A stretch of DNA of 64,000 nucleotides, taken from the NCBI GenBank assembly GCA_001969505.1, contig LSSK01000111.1:1-64000 (forward strand), in the 5' to 3' direction. The notes below the pieces were generated by a model, which ran no database searches, was not told where the DNA came from, and saw only the letters and a program-made list of their open reading frames with translations. The position numbers were made by a program, and so were the translations under genes. Positions 45,578 to 57,716 of the stretch are shown here, in pieces. The DNA comes from Zancudomyces culisetae. Taxonomy: Eukaryota; Kickxellomycota; Harpellomycetes; Harpellales; Legeriomycetaceae. Each line of letters starts with the position of its first letter. Position 1 is the stretch's first letter.

Positions 45578-48500
45578 TTTTTTTGATTTAGTTTTTTAGT
45601 TTTTTTTGTTGTTAGCTGTATTAATATTAAGTATTGCCTAGTTATGTTTGGCTATAAGAATCAGAATAGGGTTAATTTTATATTTATTTCTTCCTTTTAG
45701 TGTATATTATCCAAGATTCTGGTGTAGTAAAGGGATCTTTGGCTCTTTTATACTCCTAGTTGTGATAGGTAGTTGCGTCTTACAAGATCCGATTTATAAA
45801 TATATATACGTCACGTGTTAATCTTCCGATCTATCTTCTAAATATTAGCGACACCTTTTAATAACTAAAGGATACGTCTAGATTAGTCTAAGTAACAAAA
45901 TAGTTAATATTAGCGTTATATTAAGAATAACTAACAAAAGTTGTTTGTATTGATAATAAAATGGAGAGGATGCACTATTTATCCTTTATATACCTAAACG
46001 GACAGTCAACTTTGAAAGCTAAGGTAGATTTTGGTCATATGCAGTAAAACTGTCAATACCATGTATTTAAAATGAGGTACTACCCCTCAAGTAGCATCAA
46101 AGACATGGTTAGCAAATAGATAAATGGTAAATTGTGTGCTTTTGATCTAACGAAATAGAGACCCAGTAAAAGGACAAAAAAATAATTGCTTTAAGATACG
46201 CAGATCGATAACTCCGCAGCTTTAACATTAATAAGCTGTGCATAGCATATTTAATTGGTATTGTCCCTGTATTTGTGTTGACATAAAATATTCTTTTGAA
46301 GTCGTGGACTATTTGAAGAATGTAGATCAAAAAACGTAGGTACATAAACCAAAATAAATACTTAATTTTTATTTATGTATATGCCTATACACGCTGGTGC
46401 CATAACTTTCTATTTATTTCCGTATATACACTTATTTAACAATTTTCTTAATGTCCTAGGCATTTGAATTTGGTTGTTTTTCATGCCCAACCTGAAATTG
46501 ATCATCATCGAAATTGGGCTTTCAAATGTGGGGTTTGAAATAAAACTTATAGTCTATTAGAATTTGTTTCTGGTTGTATCCATACATGTTTGTATATTGG
46601 TGTGCTACACATACATATCCGTTTTTTTCCCCTTTAACTCCCATTCAAAATTATTTACATACTTAGCAAGAAAAAAAAACTGATCGACTTTCAAGCAAGC
46701 ATTGAAATTGGCCTCAGAAAATGATTGTCTCTTTTCTCTAGCACTAGCAAAAACAACAGAAAAGTATAATGAAGATCAAAAACGTATCCAATAAAAGAGC
46801 CACTTGAAACCAGCATGAAAATGCCTAATTGGGCATGAAAGGACATAAAAATAGATGTTTTTATATGTGCAACTACCCCAAAACCAAACCCGGTTTCTTA
46901 TTCACGAGTTGCATGCGGCTAGGTTTGGGTCCTTTGCTACATTTTTTTTTAGCATTATGAACTTGTTTAGATATATTTCTATATGGTCAACACGCCTAGA
47001 TGCTTTTATATGGCGATTTCTAGTCCTTGACATCAGAGTCTCTATGTAAAACACATCTCCGTACATTACAATCGGGTTAAATGAAAAAAAACCACCAAGA
47101 AGGCATGTCGTGTGTTGACGTTGTAACAAATTACCAATCGCGTATAAGGCATTACTCCACTGATTGAGTATGCTGTTTTTAGGCATACTTGTTGAGACAG
47201 AGGATATAGTACGACAGCAGAAAAATTCACATCGTAAAATCTACCAACCAGCTCATGTACCTTTTTTTTTGGAAAGACAAAAGCTGAAAAGAATAAAACA
47301 GGTTGAGAAATATGGAAGGGGAAAGGCGCAAACTATACTTGTGTGGTTCCATTTGGTGGCACACAACTCTATGCTTGTGTAAGGAAAATTCATATGAACG
47401 GAACCACATCAAAACCCATAAAAAGTAGTTTTTTTTTTATTAAAAAAAAGGTTTGATGGTGATGTGTATGTACTGAAGAAAAAGGAAAAAATCTTTTACT
47501 TTTTGAACTACAAGTATACTTTGATTCAAAACTACAGTTCAAATTTGCTTTTGTTAGCACCATCACTTATTTTTGCACGTGGGTTGAAAGAAGCAAGAAT
47601 AAAATACTAGCAGCGTAAAATATATGAGAAAACATGGATACTTTATAGTATCTATCCAACGGACAACAAAATATCTCATACAGACTAAATGCAATAGAAA
47701 AAACGTAAGCTGGTGCAAAAGGGGGGGGGGTGGTTCGTTGTTAAAAATAGAAAGACATTTTCCATCCTTAGAACTATGAGCATTTGAGTTGCATGACCAA
47801 AAGGAAAGGGTTTAACCAAGAAAAAAAAACATAACCCATTCTTTTGTCCGCTATATGTCTTCGAAGGTAAGGGGCATTTACTTTACAGGTCATGCACCAG
47901 ACGTAAAAGCGAGTGATTTAATTTGTCAGCCCGGAAGCTGTCATTGAATTCCTCCATATTTGCCCATAAACGAATTTTACGAAACGCTGATTAGACCATT
48001 TAGAATTGATGTGGTCTCATGACTTGATTTTTCCAGCTTTGTAATTTATGTATTTACCAAATTGAACATCCAAAATCACCCTAAATGACATGTTTATATC
48101 GTTTTTTCCCAAAGCTATTTAGAGTGAGAGGTGGGGGAGGTAAACCATAAGAAAAGAACATTTGGGTGTTGCAAAGCACGGCTTTCCGCTGTTATTTGAT
48201 TTTGTGGTCTTGTATTTTCAGTTTTTCAGCTTTTTGCTTTTCTTAGTGGTTGAGAATTAAAGCTTTTTAGCGAGGGAGAGAGGAACAACCACAATTACCA
48301 AATTGGCGAAATTCTACACAAAAAAAAGTAGCTACAAGGTGATTTAACGAAATTGGTTCATGTGAACATGTAGGTAAAAAAAAATTGGTGCTATACTTGA
48401 CAAAAGCATTGTTCTAATTAAATGAGGTCACGGCTTGTTAATATCCACAAAATAAATCAAAAGACGAGGCGCAAGGAAAACACGCATTTGTAGTATAATA

Positions 48501-48765
48501 AGCTGAAATGAAACGTAAAAGTGTCTTCAAGCATTCAGTACTTTTTACTTGAAGCAGGAAACTAGGTGATGGGAAGAAGAAATTAACAGTAACACAGTCA
48601 TTCTATCGTGTAATATAAAATCTCTACTGAGCTGCTATTTAAGTGATTTAAAATTACTTTATTTAAACTTTAAAAGTCAAATTTGAACCCACAAAAGAAA
48701 AACAAAAAGACAAAAGAAAAAAAGACAAAAGAAAAACAAAATAGAACAAGAAATAATAGGTAGAA
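45578..48765. other. long spacer, no gene resolved
   Basis: About 3.2 kb between divergent genes. The mucin-like promoter (TATAAAAG at 45745-45752, minus strand) is at one end. The rest is AT-rich with homopolymers, a G9 run near 47720 and short open frames (46109-46345, 46855-47186, 47164-47412) on both strands that lack motifs. No tRNA, transposon remnant or conserved exon was recognised. Confidence 0.45.
45745..45752 (-). promoter_or_regulatory. TATA box of the mucin-like gene
   Basis: TATAAAAG on the minus strand about 170 bases upstream of the ATG at 45577. Confidence 0.45.
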
Positions 48766-50357
48766 ATGAATAAAGGCAGCAGAAATAGTGATGAGAAGAA
48801 CCGAGCGAAAAGAAGATCGACAAGTAGCGAGGGCACAGGTGAATCCAGAAATAGCAATAAAATTATTTTGTTACAAGAAGAGGCTCTTGACGGCAATAAT
48901 GGCTATTTGGGATATATGACCATCCCTGAACAAAGATATATCCACGAGTCTGGTCTCCAAACGACCAGTAGTGAACAGGAATCTAGGGAAGAAAGTTCGA
49001 TGTCACGTAGCTCTATGGGTAAGTATTTTTTCTATTTAGCCTGACTTTGTATATGTTTACTTGCACACAGAAAGTAAAAAGGGTACAGTTTGTGACATAA
49101 TTGAGCGCGATTCTGCTTATAGGTGAGTGGGAAAATATTTCTAGCAGTGAGCTGATGAGTGGTACGCCTGAGGAAAGTCGACAGAGAAAGCGAAAGGAAA
49201 AATGGGCAGAGAAAGAGAAAACAGGGAATCCGAGACAGCCCGAAGACATTAGCAACAGAATGAACTTGAGCTTTGTGAATATTTACGAAAAAAAACACAA
49301 GAAAAGAGAAGATGTAGGTAATCTGATAGCAAAGGGAGTTCCAGTGCAGAAAGGTGGTTTCGAGCTGGGTTTTGGAGAGGAACAGCCTGAAAGGGAGTTG
49401 GTCCAGCAGAGGGGAGTTTTTGAGTCAAAAACTCCCATAGCTACAAAGCTTACTAGGGGGTCGTTTACGGATAGCAAACTCAATGAGAAAAAATACATTA
49501 CTCCAAATTATCACTATTATTACAGCGACGAGGATGGGGATGAGTTTGAGTACGAAGATTTACGTGGTTATAGGGCTGATAATAACCTTGATGATAAGGA
49601 TATAAAAACAGGCCAACAAAAATATCTGAAACAAGGCCGGTCAAAGGGAGGACATAGAAAACCGAGGAGGGTGGAAAAGGGTTTGCAACTAAGAAAAAGC
49701 ATCGAGGCTGAGCTGATGCCGAGTGGAAAACAAAGGGTGGCCGGCTCCCTGCCCAAGCACAGTGATGGCGTAGTTTTAGATCCTCCGTACAACGTCTCAA
49801 GAATGATAGTAAGAGCATCACCATTCGGAAAGAAAAAAACATCCCCTCGCTCCCATAGTGAGATATACTACGTGAGTACACGAAAGAATCTGGCAAGCGA
49901 ACGAACTATACTGTCTGACTCGGTACAGTATAGAAGAGCAGGCACCCCCAGCGACCAGAGCACAAGTGCACTGAGAAAAGTTGCTAGGGCATCGTGCAGA
50001 AAAATTGCTGGGTTAAATGCGCTAGAAAATGCGAAAAAAGAGGCGGAGGGCGTTTGCATTCCCCAGAACACTTCCGAACCTACACAACAGCGAAGCTTCA
50101 GTGCGAGAAACATAGGACACGTGGGATCATTGGGGGTTTCCGATTTTCGCGGCAGCCAGTCCATGTATGAGAATCCAAGTGTATATGTTGAATCTCTTGC
50201 GCATGTTCCAAGTGTGCCCCCTAAACCCTCTAAATATCTTGATGATCGAGGTAGGTTTGTACTTATAGCAGAGTTGTTATTAAAAGATAGCTTTTATGCG
50301 GATCAGTTGATTCAGCTTTGTATTTTTTGTTCCACTGAGTCTGTGCTTTTGTTTTAG
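48766..50357 (+). CDS. basic, largely disordered protein of unknown function
   Basis: Two exons, 48766-49018 and 49123-50357, join in phase (G + GT) to 495 residues. Composition is Lys/Arg/Glu/Ser-rich with several NLS-like clusters (KNRAKRRS, RQRKRKEKWAEKEK, KKHKKREDVG, HRKPRRVEKG) and an acidic Tyr patch (HYYYSDEDGDEFEYEDLRGY). No domain was recognised. A nuclear role is possible but unsupported. The 3' end has an alternative: a GTAGGT donor after DDRG (about 50251) and a TTCTATAG acceptor (about 50373) would replace the hydrophobic tail (VLIAELLLKDSFYADQLIQL) with a short basic end; the hydrophobic tail looks like intron translation, so the true end may be near 50386. Confidence 0.6.
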
Positions 50358-50519
50358 TATTTATTTTTTCTATAGTAAAAAAAAAATAACAATAAAGCCT
50401 ATTAATATCAACGGTTGGGGTGGGTTGGATATTATTTTATTTTATCGAGATTATATTGGCATTGTGTAAGACTATAATGATCCCGGGCCGGAGGTGTTTG
50501 ACAGAACCAGGTTTGTGTT

Positions 50520-51586
50520 TCAGTGTGATTGAAGCTTGGATTTGACCTGCTCAGCTATTAAACTCGCTACTTCATATGTTATCAACTCTCTTGGTTGATA
50601 ATTCAATCCACAGTCGTACGCATACAATATAGATGTATCGTTGATCTTCACAAAGAGTCTATCCAACAACACAATAGAATTACAAATTCTGGAAATATTT
50701 TCTCTGTCTGATAAGCTGATATTCTAAATAAGTGTCAGGTTAATGTTTTGTTTTGAATATTAGTGCCGCAAAGATGATAAAAAGCAAAATAAAAACATCA
50801 AAAATAAATCATAGATTAGCTACACTTAAATGTTGTTCTTACCTCGTTTTTATTTGAGTACATCAACTCTGACGTTTCCTCCAACCGCTCCTTCGAAACG
50901 TGTTTCATTACCCAAATGTACCCATTAACCCCTAACACTACGTCAACTCCACATGGTAGGTGTAACAGATGGTTTCTACTTCTAACAATCAGATTTGGTC
51001 TAACCTTAACAAGACTCCCATTTTTTAATTTTCCATATTCAAGACTACGTGTATGTAACGACAACGCCCCATCAGAAAATGCAGATTGAACCTCTGCAAA
51101 CACCATATCACCCTCTTGGAAAAAACTGCGCATTTGTAATTCGTCCGATTCGGATTTTCTTCTTTGTATTCCTCCCGGTAGATTTACAGAAGACAACAAC
51201 AAAACCGCATCTTGCCTTGAATTAACATCAACCATCCACCGTTTTGGCCCTATTCGCGTTATTCTCCCCACAATAGTGTCTCCTATTTCTCCCACAAAGC
51301 GATGTTTTATACCCCTGACCGATATTAGTCGATTTATTCGCTCTACATTTCCTGTAACCGCCGAGTATATTTTATCATTCTCCATAAATGTCCCATGACC
51401 CCTATTTTCAGTATAGTTTTGAAAATTAAATTAAACCTATTCTATTTAATTTGTGTATAATATATTTTTAAAAAAAGCAGAAAAAATAACAAAAAATAAA
51501 TCTTACTTCATAAATGTCATATCTGATGTCACCAACGCCCCTGGCGAAATAATGTTACTCATAACCTCTGCGTCCTCTATCTCCAT
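50520..51586 (-). CDS. RRP4: RNA exosome subunit Rrp4 (EXOSC2)
   Basis: Three exons, 51507-51586, 50843-51401 and 50520-50723, phase-consistent, give 280 residues (human EXOSC2: 293). The N-terminal domain SPGALVTSDMTFMKGHGTFM precedes the S1 domain (VGEIGDTIVGRITRIGPKRW, VDVNSRQDAVLLLSSVNLPG), the EGDMVFAEVQSAFSDGALSLHTRS strand set, and a KH-like domain (HLLHLPCGVDVVLGVNGYIWV) continuing into exon 3 (SLSDRENISRICNSIVLLDR). Rrp4 is one of three cap proteins of the nine-subunit exosome core and guides RNA into the channel in nucleus and cytoplasm. The ATG directly follows an AAAAG stretch and yields the expected N-terminus. Reading through the first intron would give a false internal start at MENDKIYS. 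Confidence 0.95.
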
Positions 51587-52429
51587 CTTTTATTTCGGTG
51601 CTGAATGTTTATGCTTTTTTCGATTTTTTATATAAAATATGAGATATAGCCTTGAAACCTACAAACACCCAAATATTTATCGTACACACGCCTTTTCCCT
51701 ATGATCAGAAAGCAGTATTAAAAAAAATATTATTACTTTGGGATATATTCAGCAACAACAAAAACTGGAAAAAGAATGAGTTTTGACGTTAATGTATAAA
51801 AAATTCTACAATAAATATACCAAATTGGCTTGGTAAAATTTTTTCCGCATATTTAATTGGTTCAAATAAAAATGAACAGATCCAGAAATTGCAACCAAAG
51901 GTGAGATTTAGAAATCCAAGATTCACCAAAACAAAACGGATATTCTGCCTTCAATGTACTCATGATCCACGAAGATCTCACACATTCAGATGTATATACC
52001 CCTTTTCTAGCACTTTATTAAAAAAACGAATAAACGAAATTCGATGCAATACCAAATCGTAATGACGCGGCAAAAACGAGGAATACCGGAAAAAAGCGAT
52101 TATTGAACTACTAGGCTGTAGTTATGGTATCTAATTTATTTTTCTATCTAGCCTTTTTTTTTGATCCCGCACAAACAAATAAAGGTGTCTTTATTTGTTT
52201 ATTTATATATAAATATAAAGACTCAAAACACTGTCTAATATGCTAAAGCACATTGGAATGCAACCCAAAAGCTCTATAGTATTCAAATTCTTTACGATTC
52301 CACCGAGGTGATGTGATGTAAATGTACATAGGGTTGTAAGATGCATAGCAGGTCTATAACTTCACAAAATAACAACATCATTTTAAATAGTGAGCAGCGA
52401 GAAAGCTGACCACTTGATATACAATTATC
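51587..52429. other. spacer between RRP4 and TSR3
   Basis: About 840 bases between two minus-strand genes, holding the RRP4 promoter and TSR3 3' end. A T8 run lies near 52155 and TATATA-type sequence near 52206. No ORF or RNA gene was recognised. Confidence 0.5.
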
Positions 52430-53460
52430 CTACTCCGAATCGGAACACTCAACTTCCATTGTATTGCCAAATTTATCTGTTATCGTTTTAGTTTTACTTT
52501 TAGCGTTTTCTGCTGATCCATTGCTTTCGTGTAAACTATCACAGGAGGACTCGGTATCTTCGCTGGAACTAATCCCCTCGTCAGCGTAGCTATCGCTTAT
52601 TTTGCTTTTTTTCATTTCGTTTTCCAATTCCATTTGCGCAATATACTCGTTTTGCACTTGGATAACCTCCTCTGAGCCCTTGCAACTGGAATACTTTTCA
52701 AATAAATCCTTGTTGATCTCCCTAAAGGCTGGACCCCATTTGAATTTACTCATGATTTCATCTCCATAATCGTTTAACCCACATATAAACAAGGCTGCCG
52801 CCAATGCTTCTGCACAATTCAGTTTGCAGGGTTTTCCATAGTTGACCGGGTTTGCTGCAACCAAATAAGGCAGTAGTCGATTATGTCTCGATTTTATCCG
52901 ATGAAAAGGTACCTCCTCAATCCGAGCCCACGAGCAATCAATCGTTCCTAACCCATACCTCAATATTATGTCTCTATCATCAGGTGAGACCGTTTGTGTA
53001 CCAACAGGGCTATTATAACAATTAAGGGAAAGAATCAGTTATACTCAACAATAAAATGACGTTGCATGAATGAGATAAGAAAAAATCTAGGATTTTAAAT
53101 CTACACGTGATTCTGTTGTCCTTTGGGGCGTCCAATTGCTACAATCAATAAATACAATAAAATACTGTAAAAAGAATACCTTGTCACTATACCATGAAAT
53201 GCTTGCGAAAGCTTAAGCTCTTTCAAAATCCCCATTCTTTCTAATCTTCTTCCCGAGCATCTTTTGGGATCACAGTGATCAAAGTCCCACATTGTCAATG
53301 CAAACGGAATTTCTTTCGATTGTTCATTTTCGCTTTCTCCATCGCCATGGGTAGGATCCTCGGAAAAATCGCGAGGCTGTGTCCATTCCTGATATCGCTT
53401 GTAGCTATTATGGTGCGTTCTGCTTCCCTGACCTCTTCCACCTCGACCTCCTCTTACCAT
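52430..53460 (-). CDS. TSR3: 18S rRNA aminocarboxypropyltransferase Tsr3
   Basis: Two exons, 53180-53460 and 52430-53009, join in phase (AG + C) to give 286 residues. The N-terminus is RGG-rich and basic ([17 protein letters not shown]). The SPOUT-like catalytic core has the family motifs [63 protein letters not shown] and [20 protein letters not shown], with the [13 protein letters not shown] helix. Tsr3 transfers the acp group from S-adenosylmethionine onto the hypermodified pseudouridine (m1acp3psi) of 18S rRNA, a late cytoplasmic step of 40S maturation. The C-terminal tail is acidic and Ser-rich, as in yeast Tsr3 (313 residues). Divergent from the I78 inhibitor gene, 426 bases apart. Confidence 0.95.
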
Positions 53461-53886
53461 TTTTGGTTTTGATTTTTCGTTCGCTAAACAACTCGTAAAA
53501 AAAAATTTTTTTACTTTAAAATGTTGGTTTGTCTACTTGAGCGCACTTTTATTTTTTTTATAGAAATGGGGAAATGAACTAAATACTTGGAATTGATGCA
53601 ACCTAGATTATTGGAGGTGGGCCGGTTTTTTTAGATCCGCCTCAATCTCGGCTTTCAATCCATTGGCCAGGCAAATTCCACCAGTTGTTTCTGGCCTTGA
53701 GCTTTAAAAGTGCAGGAGTGAGTTTGAGCCAGATTTTGTAAATGGAGAGGTATATTTTTTAAAACGGGTTTGTATTTAATGCAAAGCTTTATCATATAAT
53801 AATCTTTACTAAAATAAAGTTTGTGCGCTTTTTAAAAACAATTGAAGCTAAAATATCAACAAAAAGTAACCCCCCCCCCTCCGAAA
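53461..53886. other. divergent promoter region TSR3 / I78 inhibitor
   Basis: Shared intergenic region between two divergent genes. A C9 run at about 53872-53879 sits just before the inhibitor ATG. No further gene was recognised. Confidence 0.5.
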
Positions 53887-54174
53887 ATGGATTTCTCAGG
53901 ATTAAGCGAAAACCGAGAGGAGAAAGCAAAAGAATGGAAAGAAAAACTCGATGGAAAGTATCTGATTATTGATTGCGAATCCTTGGTGCCGTCTAATTAC
54001 GACAAAGCTACTGCTCTGCAAGCCAAACCCGAACTACAGGTTTTGCTTTCTTCATTACCGGAACCCCGCCGAGTCTTAGGTCCTGGAGTACCTGTGACCA
54101 GAGATTTAAGATTTAACAGACTGAATGTAACGATAGATAGTACTGGTCTCATAAAAAACGTTTCTTTCTTTTAG
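53887..54174 (+). CDS. I78-family (potato-inhibitor-I-like) serine protease inhibitor
   Basis: Intronless, 95 residues from the ATG at 53887; an upstream in-frame ATG at 53842 would add 15 residues encoded partly by a C-run and looks non-coding. The C-terminal two thirds match the I78 inhibitor pattern: LPEPRRVLGPGVPVTRDLRF then NRLNVTIDSTGLIKNVSFF, the ...R.I.PG..VT.D.R..RLN...D..G.I..V... block of small cytosolic inhibitors of the family. These typically bind subtilisin-like proteases and lack disulfides. No signal peptide is present, so a cytosolic place is likely. An extra helical N-terminus (LSENREEKAKEWKEKL) precedes the domain. The terminal VSFF replaces the usual Gly. Confidence 0.75.
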   Translation: MDFSGLSENREEKAKEWKEKLDGKYLIIDCESLVPSNYDKATALQAKPELQVLLSSLPEPRRVLGPGVPVTRDLRFNRLNVTIDSTGLIKNVSFF

Positions 54175-54875
54175 CGTTCTAATGTATTTGGCTTTCTTCT
54201 TTTTTTTGTTTTGAGTTAGTAGCTTAGTACCTTTTGGTGCAATTCAAAAATCCTTTGGGTATTAAAGCTGATGAAAAGTTTGTAGTTACTACCAAATATT
54301 AGTTACTGTGTCGTCTTTTTGGGTCGTTTTTGCATAGTGTTTTTTTTTGAGAAAAATACACTTGTGTACAGTCACCAACACTTTTAAATGATAAAAAATC
54401 CAATAAGTGTTTGGTAGAATACAAAGATTGGTGATGCTACAGCCTGGGTCATATTTTGAGTTTCACATAATAATGTATTGTATATTCATTATTTGGCCAT
54501 GCCATTGTCAGCACACTGTTACGTGTAGTAGAACTTGCCCCCCTCCACCTCCTACTCAGCTGTATGACTGAACGAATGTGTACGAGTAAAATATATGCTG
54601 GTCTTCTGGAGTTTCTAAACTACATTTTCATTTGCATGCACCAATTCATTCTTTTTTCTGTAAAATACCGCGCGAAGGGCAGTTAAGAACAGGAAGTGCT
54701 AGTCTAAATGACGAGGAAATGTTAACAAGGTGATAGAAAATCTACATGATTAAAAAAGGAAGGATTCTAATATCCCTTATGAGTTAAGGTAGCAATGTAA
54801 TGATAATAACAATAATAAATCATAAAAAAGGCTAGAATGGGAAGGTTGTTCCCGGCCGAGTAACACCCAGTGAGC
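54175..54875. other. convergent spacer
   Basis: About 700 bases between convergent genes, holding both 3' ends. No ORF or RNA gene was recognised. Confidence 0.5.
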
Positions 54876-57716
54876 CTAAAAATCCAGGCTCTTGTATATC
54901 AAATCTGTACCAGATATTGCTATTTTGCCTTCGTTTAGGTAGCCTGCGTTGTTTTTTTCAATAGCATCGGTAATGTAATTATAGTTACACATAAGACCGA
55001 GCGAGTTTCTAATTCCACGGCTTGATGGATCTGCCATCCAATTTATACAATGAACAGAAGCACCATTTTTTAAGTGGAAATTTGCAACAGGATCAAAGGC
55101 AATCTTTGTCTCGCCTCTTTTCTCCTTTAAAATATACCTAATTAACGTTATTGAGATAGGAAGTGGTGATTGTTAGTAGCCTGAGAACATCGTTGAGTAA
55201 AGATAATTTTTTTAAGCAGTTAGTACAATGTACGTGGGCTGAGTGCCTGACTTACCTAGCACCAAGCTTTAAAATGACTGATCTTATTTGGTTCAGCGTC
55301 TCGACATTCTTTGCTATTTCTCGATCCTCTAAGATTCTCTGCAAAATAAAAAAATATTAAATAGTTGTTAGTAAAAGTACCAGCAAGAAACGGGGCAAAT
55401 AGAAAAAAAGATAGTAATTATGAGGAAGAGATCTGTTGTGTATATCTAATATGTACAAGTAGAGGTTGATAGACAGAATCTTAAATATCTACTAAATTAG
55501 GTGATTCAATTACTCTTAGTCCTTCCGTCCAGACTTTAGCCTCGGGTACAATTCCAGCAATGACTTTTTCTTCCTCTTCTGTAATTCTCATATCAGGATT
55601 CTCGCAAATGTCAGGTGTAAGCCACTTCTTGAGCCACGTAGTAAACAAGGGCATCGGGGAAAGAGTGCAGAATGTTCCAAGATTGGGAAACTCGTTCTGT
55701 AAAACACTTGTTACTCTCTTGATTAAAAAGCTCCCCAGATCTACCCCTGCTATTCCAGGTTGAGAATTTATGGAATAGAATATAGCAACTTTTGCGTTTT
55801 TTAACTCGTCTTCAGAAAATGGAGTCGACGTGCTTAGTATTTCCTAGAAAGTTATCAACAAAAGAAAAGTTAAAAATTGACAGTAACCTGTGTGCGAAAA
55901 ATTGTCTTTTATTACTAAAAAAAATGTATGTTATCTACTACGCTAGTATAATACGCTCACCTTTATATTTGTACTTATTTCAGAGGCAAATGCAACCTAT
56001 TAAAATATTTTTGTTTGTACTTATTTATACAAAATATCCAAATACACCATCAAATCCTGGATTTTAAAATGCAATAAACATACCCAAACAAAGACGAGGG
56101 GTTCAAGGGATGCGTTTTTGTGAAAGAACCCAAAACATCTTCTGCCAGGACCGAGGCGCCGTTTCATATCCTTTATCGTTCGAACGCTGTGAACACTCTC
56201 GTATTTTCCGAGCTAAATTTGCATACAAACATTGATATTCTATGTTTAGTTTGAAGAATTTCTAGAAATATACAAATATAGGCAAAACATAATGCCGCCG
56301 AGAAACCTTTTCTATCGTGGAGGCAGGTGAGTTCCAAGTAATTAGTTTCAAATCAAGCGTTCCAATGATCCACGTTTGAATTCGAGTTTTTAGATAATCT
56401 GCCATGATTTTGACCAGTTTGAGGCTTTTATCCTTCTCGAAAATATCCTAGGATTGGTTATTAGACACAATTACGATTAGCTAGATAGTTTGGTATCTTA
56501 GTATTTTGTTCATACAGACTGTTAGGTTTCGATTCAAAATGAAAGCATGCTTCTTTAAGAAATAAAAAAATAAAAAAGAGTGCAAAAAGCAATTGATCAA
56601 ATAATTTACCAGCATGTCTGCCCTCATATGGATCAGTGCTATAAAGCCTTCAGACAATCTATGAATTTTTTCAAATAGTTCATCATATTGTGGGATCAGG
56701 CTGTTGTTTAGGCTCTTTAATTCCTTGACACATCCTTCTACAGTCTATATTAACACAAGTTGTAAGTCATAGAGCTAATACACGATTAATTACGCTGTTT
56801 ACCTTATTTTTATCTGATGACACCAGCAAACTCGACGAAGCATCGATTATTGGTTTTATAGCATAACCTAATTAATAATTTTATACCTTTTATCATATTT
56901 TGCAACGAATGAACATTTAAGTAAAAATATAGCAAAACGAGAAATAATAGACAAATAAAGTGAAATGTTGCGTACCGTACTCACGAGCCAGGACAGATAA
57001 AAACAGTATTTTTTGGCCCTATTACAAAATATCAATGTTAATTCTATCAAGTGAACAGAGTTCGCACTAAAAGCGCCACCTGGCTTGCATCCCTCACAAC
57101 AATAAATAAAAATGTAAATATACCTGCGAAAACATTTTATACTGGTCGCACAGCCTCTGCGTACTATGGGATGCGTAGAGTGTCGCATTACTACCATCGG
57201 CTGGTAATACTGTGTCAATAAGTTTTTTCATTCTTTCTTCTGTGTCGTAGCTTTCTTTTTCAATTGTGTTTATAATAGGCTCCACTTCTAACAGAAATAG
57301 TAAATTTGTAACATATTAAGCTGAATCCAAATTGGGATTTTTAAAACGCTCTCATATCCCCACTACTTGTATACTCTGGGTGCTTCTTTTCATTTAATTA
57401 TCACATTTTTTTGAATGTACTCATTTTTAAATGCTATAAAAGTATTAAAAAAATGTTCTTTACCTTTATGGTACATATAATACCTTCTCCCAAACAAGGT
57501 ATTATTAATCGACGAGAATCCATATACATTTCTTGGTCCTAAATTAACAGCATCAACAGCAAAAAACCCACCAATGGCTGTAGTTCCGGGCTTGTAACAT
57601 GTAACATTGCTTATCTTGGGCAGCACCACACAGCAAGCGCTTCTCTTCCAAACATTTCCGAATTCTAATACTCTCGAACCGCACTTTTTTAGTCTGGGAT
57701 TTAAATAAATACTCAT
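54876..57716 (-). CDS. MLYCD: malonyl-CoA decarboxylase
   Basis: Eleven exons (57464-57716, 57124-57287, 56976-57018, 56803-56867, 56610-56744, 56307-56447, 56084-56212, 55961-55996, 55514-55843, 55256-55338, 54876-55137) join with matching phases to 546 residues. Motifs follow the family: [85 protein letters not shown], and [20 protein letters not shown]. The catalytic Ser (S384 in LSPMP) and His (H481 in NFHLKNG) are present with the same spacing as human S329 and H423. The enzyme turns malonyl-CoA into acetyl-CoA and CO2, controlling fatty-acid synthesis and clearing mitochondrial malonyl-CoA. The Arg/Lys/Ser-rich N-terminus (about 1-45) looks like a mitochondrial presequence; the C-terminus (KSLDF) is not a peroxisomal SKL. 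Two exons are only 36 and 43 bases. Confidence 0.93.
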
